Source of the DNA: Pirellula staleyi DSM 6068
GTDB lineage: Bacteria > Planctomycetota > Planctomycetia > Pirellulales > Pirellulaceae
DNA: 45,803 bases
Direction: 5' to 3'
NCBI GenBank assembly: GCA_945870455.1
Contig: CAMBSL010000015.1
Location: 1-45,803 of the forward strand
This document shows, piece after piece, positions 40,831 to 45,803 of this stretch. Under the pieces are notes generated by a model, which did no database searches, was not told the origin of the DNA, and saw only the letters and a program-made list of their open reading frames with translations. The translations under genes and the position numbers were made by a program. How positions within the stretch are numbered: the stretch's first letter is position 1; the number at the start of each line of letters is the position of its first letter.

Positions 40831-43380
40831 TTATGCCAACCCATACCGGCGTCTAAGCCCCCACTCAAAGCAAATACAAGTAATCGCGACCAGCAGCACC
40901 CAACTTTGATGCCACAACGGGAACACGCGTGTTTCCGACACTGGGACCTTCTTCGACGGCAAATCGGACACGAACGCATCAAGGTCATCCCAGCCGACCA
41001 CGCTACCGCCCGTTTCCGAAGCGATCGATTCTAGGACTTTTGTGTTATCCCCGATCTCCTGAAACTCTTGGGCGGATGGATCGTAGACCCAACCCAGTTG
41101 GGACGAACCCATGGCGCTCCCATCGAGCGCTTTGACCTCCGATGTGGCGGTGTATACTCCTTCTTCCTCAGAGACGAATGTCGATCCGTATTGGCCAGCA
41201 ACGGCCGACGAACCTTCCGCTAGAGCTGTCGAGAACTTGCCACTGGGCGATAGGATCGAAACGGTGACTTGTGCGTTGTCGACCGCTTTAAAATCGGTCC
41301 CTTTGACATCCACCAAAATGTGGGCCGTTTTCGAGGATGACGCGGCGTCATCCTCTAACTTCATTTGTATGGGCTTTGGCACATCCGCAATTAACCAACG
41401 GACCATCTGTCGCCATGATTGGCCGATAGGAGAACTACCCGGCCCATCATGATGTAGTCCCCATCGCCACATGTCGCCAATCATAAAGGCTGCGGTACGC
41501 CCTTTTCCAAAGCGTTGCGTCACAAGCACGGGTAACGTTTCATCGGGCGAAACCGAGGCTTCCGCCAAAACCGTCGCGCCTGGCTTGATCCCCTTCGTTC
41601 GATTCAATACTTCGAAGGGGGGCATGCGTTGCAGGCGCTCTTTTTCTGCGATCTCATTTTCAGCTAACCTTAAAAAGGGTTGCAGCCAACCTTCGCGTGT
41701 CATCTGATAGCGGACCGACGGCGTATCATCGCCACCTGCAAGGTTCGCCGAACTCGCGGCCAATACTTCTGAGAGTCCTTCATCTCCATAGACCGGCAGG
41801 ATTTGGCTCAGAACCGAGTTTCGGAATCCCTTGCCACGCATCGACTCTTGGCCTCCTAGAACCAAAAGACCTCCACCCCGGACGGCGATGAACTGTCGCA
41901 AAAGCGATTGCTGTTCTAGAGAGAAAAAATCATGTTCGAGATCATCCAAAATGATCGCGCTGTATTCAAAAAGCTCTTCTGCATCTTTCGGAAAGCCTTT
42001 CTTAAGTTGCTTGGCATTTGTCCCGAGCGTTGCAAAGACAGGCTCATCGTACTTCTCTTTCTCTTCCGGAATCACATCCTCGAAGCCGGAAAACAAAGGG
42101 TTCGAAGAATCGACCTTCGAATCTCGGAAACTGAACTTCGCCTCCTTTCTCGCAATACGAATCAAGGAAGACATCTGAATCTCGTCATCCTCCTCAAGGG
42201 CTCGCTTCAGAAATTTGTGTTCCCAATTCGGTCGACCAGCCACGTACAGAATTTGATACGGGCCGCGCCCACGGTCGACCACTTGGAAACGACGATTGTT
42301 ACCAAGCGTCAATTCTTTGGATTGGGCAGTTGGGCCGATGCCGATTCCAGATGCTGATGCTGCCGATGGATCCGGATCTGTCTTCACTGAATCCGCTGTC
42401 GAAATGGGTGCAACAGGTACTTTGTCAACCACAATCTGATAGCCTTGAACTCCGGATTTTTCTGGTCGAAATCGGAATTCAAGGCTTGCCGGTTCAGAAT
42501 CTTTTTTGAGAACCACCGATTGAGATTGGACTGTCTTGAGTCCCGCGTCCATCAGGTCCACTTTGACTAGTTGGTTTGCAAATCCGGTGTGCGTGATACT
42601 TGCCTGAATCGTAACGGGAGCTGTCTCAAAATCCGATTGTCGCGTCGTGATCGAGGCGATTCGAATGTCGCGGCTTTGGGTGAGTTTGCCGACGCTAACC
42701 GGGTAAACCGGAAAACCCAATCGGCCAAGAGAATGGGTTGGCTGGCCACTCGCCGACGCATCCACCGCAGGTTGCAAGACGAGGTTGTCTAACCGATCCA
42801 ATCGATCGGTCGCTTGTCCGTCCGTGACTAACAAGACTCCCGCTAACGGTCGCCCTCGAAAGCGTTCGGCGATCGAAGCTAGCGAACCGTAGAGCGCCGA
42901 CTCTTTCCCTCGGTACTCGACCCCTTCGAATGTATCGACGGGCTCCAGCGCAGAATCAAAAGTGTAGCGACGGACACGGAAATCATCGGAGAGCTTTCTT
43001 TGCCATTGTGATTCATCGCTGAGCAATGCCTTGATTTTATCGGATTGCGGAGGCAAACGATCTTGGCTCACAACCTCAATGCTATTGCTCGTATCGACCA
43101 AAACAGCAAAAACGTTGGCTTGCGGTTTAGGACGCTCCAACGTTCCCAACGGCTCCAGCAAGCATGCCAGCAGAATTCCAATACCGAGACATCGCAACAA
43201 GATCCCAAGAGACTTTAGCGTCCAAGGCATCGAGCTACGCAAATATGACAACATCGTTAGAATCGCCAACAACGCACCAGCCAATGCGACCCATGTCATC
43301 CATCCCGCATTGGCGAATACCAGTTCCTTGTAGCTGCTGTCGACTTCGGCGAATAGGCTAACTATCGAAAGACGAATCAT
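40831..43380 (-). CDS. Membrane protein with VWA-like and class I amidotransferase-like domains
   Basis: 849 residues. There are two N-terminal helices (about 27-45 and 57-76) as in BatA-type proteins, then a VWA-like domain with MIDAS motif DTSNS (96-100) and [10 protein letters not shown] (183-191). Beta domains follow (about 220-340). A region with '[38 protein letters not shown]' in outline (about 475-515) is like the amidotransferase fold seen in planctomycete 'glutamine amidotransferase' membrane proteins, without an obvious catalytic Cys. One C-terminal helix ([17 protein letters not shown]) ends at RRRYGLA. It starts by ATGA overlap with the coiled-coil protein gene upstream. Similar loci usually also hold MoxR and DUF58 genes, expected beyond the window end. 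Probably an envelope complex component; the function is not established. Confidence 0.85.
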   Translation of the reverse strand: MIRLSIVSLFAEVDSSYKELVFANAGWMTWVALAGALLAILTMLSYLRSSMPWTLKSLGILLRCLGIGILLACLLEPLGTLERPKPQANVFAVLVDTSNSIEVVSQDRLPPQSDKIKALLSDESQWQRKLSDDFRVRRYTFDSALEPVDTFEGVEYRGKESALYGSLASIAERFRGRPLAGVLLVTDGQATDRLDRLDNLVLQPAVDASASGQPTHSLGRLGFPVYPVSVGKLTQSRDIRIASITTRQSDFETAPVTIQASITHTGFANQLVKVDLMDAGLKTVQSQSVVLKKDSEPASLEFRFRPEKSGVQGYQIVVDKVPVAPISTADSVKTDPDPSAASASGIGIGPTAQSKELTLGNNRRFQVVDRGRGPYQILYVAGRPNWEHKFLKRALEEDDEIQMSSLIRIARKEAKFSFRDSKVDSSNPLFSGFEDVIPEEKEKYDEPVFATLGTNAKQLKKGFPKDAEELFEYSAIILDDLEHDFFSLEQQSLLRQFIAVRGGGLLVLGGQESMRGKGFRNSVLSQILPVYGDEGLSEVLAASSANLAGGDDTPSVRYQMTREGWLQPFLRLAENEIAEKERLQRMPPFEVLNRTKGIKPGATVLAEASVSPDETLPVLVTQRFGKGRTAAFMIGDMWRWGLHHDGPGSSPIGQSWRQMVRWLIADVPKPIQMKLEDDAASSSKTAHILVDVKGTDFKAVDNAQVTVSILSPSGKFSTALAEGSSAVAGQYGSTFVSEEEGVYTATSEVKALDGSAMGSSQLGWVYDPSAQEFQEIGDNTKVLESIASETGGSVVGWDDLDAFVSDLPSKKVPVSETRVFPLWHQSWVLLVAITCICFEWGLRRRYGLA

Positions 43381-45803
43381 CGATTCTTGCCACTCCCGAT
43401 ATTCTCGTAGTACCGATCAAGTTGTTGTTGGTACACACCCGGAACCGGATCGCGATCGATTGGAATCAACGCGTTGCGTTCGGCAGACTGCCGCAACAAT
43501 TCCTCCTGAACCTTTTCTCGCAGTTGGTTTAACGGCTCTGCAATCAAGCGGCGAACAAGCGGCCACTCCGGTTCCTTGGCATGCCTCTTGTAGTCGATAC
43601 GCATCGACCGTGCAGCCTCTCGAATTCGGCCAGCCTCTGCTCGCAGTTCTGGAGAGCGGACTAGCTCTTCCGCATCGCGCAAGGAATCCAGCCACTCCGT
43701 AAAATTCTCGCCTGTTAAAGGTGCACTCTCGGACGCTTGGAGTGCGGATTCCTCCGCCAGTTGGTCAAGTCCTCCACGCCCAGAATTATTCGCTGGCTGA
43801 TTGCTCCGTTGTCGCTCACCGCCACGTTGCCCGCTTTGGGGCTGTCCTCCTTGTTGTTGTCCTCCCTGTGGCTGTCCTCCCTGTGGCTGTCCTCCCTGTG
43901 GCTGTCCTCCCTGTGGTTGTCCGTCCTGGGGCTGTCCGCCCTGAGGTTGTCCACCCTGTGGTTGCCCACCCTGTGGTTGCCCGCCCTGTGGTTGCCCGTC
44001 TTGAGGTTGCCCGTCTTGAGGTTGTCCACCTTGAGGTTGCCCGTCTTGAGGTTGACCGTCTTGAAGTTGACCGTCTTGAGGTTGACCGTCTTGAGGTTGC
44101 CCGCCCTGAGGTTGTTGTTCACCCTCTTTCCTTTCTCCATTGACGCTTGGGCTGGACTGACCACCACTTGGATCTTTTCTCGCTATCTCCTCATCGAGTT
44201 GGCGTTGGGCGCGTTTCAGTTCGCTCAATGCCCGCCGCAATGACTCTTGCTCGCTTCCAATCACGCTTTCAGAAGCTTGATCGATATTTTCCTTTAAGTT
44301 TCGAATCCCCTTGGAGACTTCGTTTGTCGCTCGTACAGCCGGTTCTTCCAATCCCCGGTCAACGAGACCGGGGATCTGGTCGAGTCGTTGCTCGAGTCCT
44401 TGTTGTTTGACTTCGCGGAATGAGTCGTAGATCTGTTCGGCCAAAAGAGGTTCGCTCGATTCCGCTTCGCTCACGGTCTCTCGCATTTTTTCAAGCAATT
44501 CGTTGAGATCTTTCTTCTGTTGTTGGATCGCTTGCTGTAAGGATTCAACTGCTTTTTCATCCCCTTCCGGTCGCAAAGGAGTTGCCGACTCGTCAGGCAG
44601 GTTTCCATCAATCGCATTCTGCGTTGCGGCAGTCGAACCGGGAGCTGCCTGAGAATCTTCTGCTCGCTTGTCGCGTTCGGAAGCTGACTTCGAATCTTTG
44701 GAGGAAGGAATTCTTTCAGCTAGTTTCTGCTGCTGCTGATCGAGTTTGCTCGCATCTCGCATCAAGTCTCGCATCGTTTGTTCAAATTGATTGGACGATT
44801 CCTTTCGCATCTGCTCCCTTGTCTCGTCCAGTTGCCGTTCGGCCCGGGTACCGGATGAGAGAGCTTGCGATGTCTCACCCTTACTGAGCGACTGAGACGA
44901 TTGCTGTAAGTCGCTGCGGGCTTGTTCGGTCTGTTCGCGAGCTTGTTCCATCGCTTGACGGTTCTCCGGTTGGTTCATTCGCTCAAGCAGCTCGTCGGAA
45001 TCTCTTAAAAGATCCTCTTGGTTGTCTCTCAATCGCTTTAGCTGTTCTTCCAACTCCTGTTTTTTCTCTTCCGTTTTTGCTTCGCGAAGAGCTGTTTCGA
45101 GGTTCTTAAGCTGTTCGTTGATATCTTTTTGGCGTCTTGCCAGTTCCTCCAATCGATTCATTACTTGACGCGCCTCACGCTGGGCTGTTGGCTCCGGTGC
45201 ATCTGCTTGCTTTTCAGATTCGTATTTATTCTCTTCATCTTGCAGCTTCAGTTGCTCAATTTGTTCTTGGCGATTTTTTTGGCTCGAACTTTTGGAAGCG
45301 GACTTCGATTGCGGTTGCTGTGATTTGACGATATTGTGCTCACGAGCCCGAAGGCGCAAGAGCCCCTCGTACGCCTTTCTCTCGCTTTGCAAAGCCTCGC
45401 GGAGGACTTTCAAGTCGGATGCATCGACGGAGCTTTGCAACGCTTGAATGGCAGATGTCATTGCATCTCGAACATCCTCCAAGTACTCCAACGATTTTTC
45501 ATCCTTGAGCTTTTCTTCAAGATCGCTCGTCAACTCCATGGCGCTTTGTTGGCTCTCAAGCAACGTCTTGGCATCCTCCATGAAACTCTTGCTGAGCGAT
45601 GCAGGTTTCTCTCGTCGCAATACGTTCCAAGTTGCAGTCACGATCTGCTTTTGCATTTCGGCCAACTCTTCCGCTTGCTTACCACCCTCGCTCTGTTGTT
45701 GTTGCTGTTGCTGCTGTTTTTGTTGCTCTGGCGACATCGACTCCCCTTCGCGGAAGATCTCTTCGAAAGGCCGAACTTCCGCAAAGAACATTTCGCCATC
45801 AAC
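43377..45803 (-). CDS. Very long Gln-rich coiled-coil protein (DUF4175-like), 5' end outside the window
   Basis: The frame is open to the window edge; reading starts VDGE before [17 protein letters not shown], so the ATG at 45791 is internal and the true start lies beyond 45803. The visible 808 residues are almost all charged helix rich in Gln, Glu, Lys and Arg with heptad character, a polyglutamine run (QQQQQQQQ), a QPQ(D/G)GQ repeat tract, and a final globular part ending [26 protein letters not shown]. The ending is the same kind as in DUF4175-like and other large planctomycete membrane-associated proteins; the expected N-terminal helices are not visible. The stop overlaps the ATG of the VWA-like protein gene (43377-43380), so the two are probably coupled. 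Confidence 0.85.
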   Translation of the reverse strand, partial: VDGEMFFAEVRPFEEIFREGESMSPEQQKQQQQQQQQSEGGKQAEELAEMQKQIVTATWNVLRREKPASLSKSFMEDAKTLLESQQSAMELTSDLEEKLKDEKSLEYLEDVRDAMTSAIQALQSSVDASDLKVLREALQSERKAYEGLLRLRAREHNIVKSQQPQSKSASKSSSQKNRQEQIEQLKLQDEENKYESEKQADAPEPTAQREARQVMNRLEELARRQKDINEQLKNLETALREAKTEEKKQELEEQLKRLRDNQEDLLRDSDELLERMNQPENRQAMEQAREQTEQARSDLQQSSQSLSKGETSQALSSGTRAERQLDETREQMRKESSNQFEQTMRDLMRDASKLDQQQQKLAERIPSSKDSKSASERDKRAEDSQAAPGSTAATQNAIDGNLPDESATPLRPEGDEKAVESLQQAIQQQKKDLNELLEKMRETVSEAESSEPLLAEQIYDSFREVKQQGLEQRLDQIPGLVDRGLEEPAVRATNEVSKGIRNLKENIDQASESVIGSEQESLRRALSELKRAQRQLDEEIARKDPSGGQSSPSVNGERKEGEQQPQGGQPQDGQPQDGQLQDGQPQDGQPQGGQPQDGQPQDGQPQGGQPQGGQPQGGQPQGGQPQDGQPQGGQPQGGQPQGGQPQGGQQQGGQPQSGQRGGERQRSNQPANNSGRGGLDQLAEESALQASESAPLTGENFTEWLDSLRDAEELVRSPELRAEAGRIREAARSMRIDYKRHAKEPEWPLVRRLIAEPLNQLREKVQEELLRQSAERNALIPIDRDPVPGVYQQQLDRYYENIGSGKNR
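43846..44106 (-). repeat. Coding tandem repeat: QPQ(D/G)GQ units in the coiled-coil protein
   Basis: About 17 copies of a 15-bp unit encoding GGQPQ or DGQPQ (plus-strand form CCTCCCTGTGGCTGT and variants). Near-identical neighbouring copies with shared third-position changes show recent expansion; length variation between strains is likely. Confidence 0.9.

Noticed and set aside
43715..44243. Long plus- and minus-strand frames across the QPQGGQ tract
   Set aside because: Alternate-frame translations of the 15-bp tandem repeat; periodic sequence only.

Overview
The window looks like ordinary-to-accessory chromosome of a planctomycete, most probably of the Pirellulales type. The grounds are protein families rather than any marker gene. 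They include a secreted PQQ-like beta-propeller protein with a DWPTFRGPNR start, a Gly/Ser-rich protein with two TIGR03000-like domains, a DUF1573-type secreted protein, HtrA-like proteins, a short two-helix membrane protein of planctomycete type, and a VWA/amidotransferase-fold membrane protein next to a very long Gln-rich coiled-coil protein. lpxD, lpxI and a family 9 glycosyltransferase indicate a Gram-negative envelope with lipid A-type LPS. I see no rRNA, tRNA, CRISPR array or prophage.

Layout. 1-2070: 5' end of a PQQ-propeller gene (minus), a repeat-rich gap with two palindromic repeat families and a MITE-like inverted-repeat element, then a DUF2071 gene. 2071-8197 (plus): an MscK-like mechanosensitive channel, a DUF1573-like secreted protein and an unknown secreted protein in a visibly more AT-rich stretch. 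8249-10630 (minus): a secreted protein with two alpha/beta-hydrolase halves, the first lacking its nucleophile. 10745-11658: a RAYT-type (Y1/HUH) transposase bracketed by two pairs of inverted REP-like palindromes. 11725-15119: a membrane-plus-TPR (TMTC-like) protein divergent from a family 2 glycosyltransferase. 15260-21730: an ABC-2 exporter (ATPase, permease) translationally coupled to the DEAH helicase hrpA. 21713-25143 (minus): an intact HtrA-like protease, a degenerate HtrA-like protein with an internal PDZ domain, and scpB. 25345-33988 (plus): an SDR protein, an MBL-fold protein, a small membrane protein, the TIGR03000 protein with a clear terminator, gmd, a secreted C-x4-CH protein, an ACT-domain protein, a SCO1-like protein and an Mrp-type ATPase. 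33989-34485: gene-poor, with repeats. 34486-45803 (minus): GT9-lpxD-lpxI, gamma-glutamyltransferase, and a set of coiled-coil protein, VWA/amidotransferase-fold membrane protein and a caspase-fold (C13-like) peptidase.

How the genes fit together. Envelope biogenesis dominates: lpxD/lpxI/GT9 (lipid A and core), gmd and GT2 (sugar nucleotides and glycan transfer), the ABC-2 exporter, the HtrA proteins and the mechanosensitive channel. The most interesting items are the RAYT with its REP pairs plus further REP families that share a CGCTCCGCG core, the caspase-like peptidase downstream of the VWA/coiled-coil pair behind a hairpin-rich leader, and the pseudo-protease paralogue of HtrA. All functions are read by eye from motifs; no database search was run.
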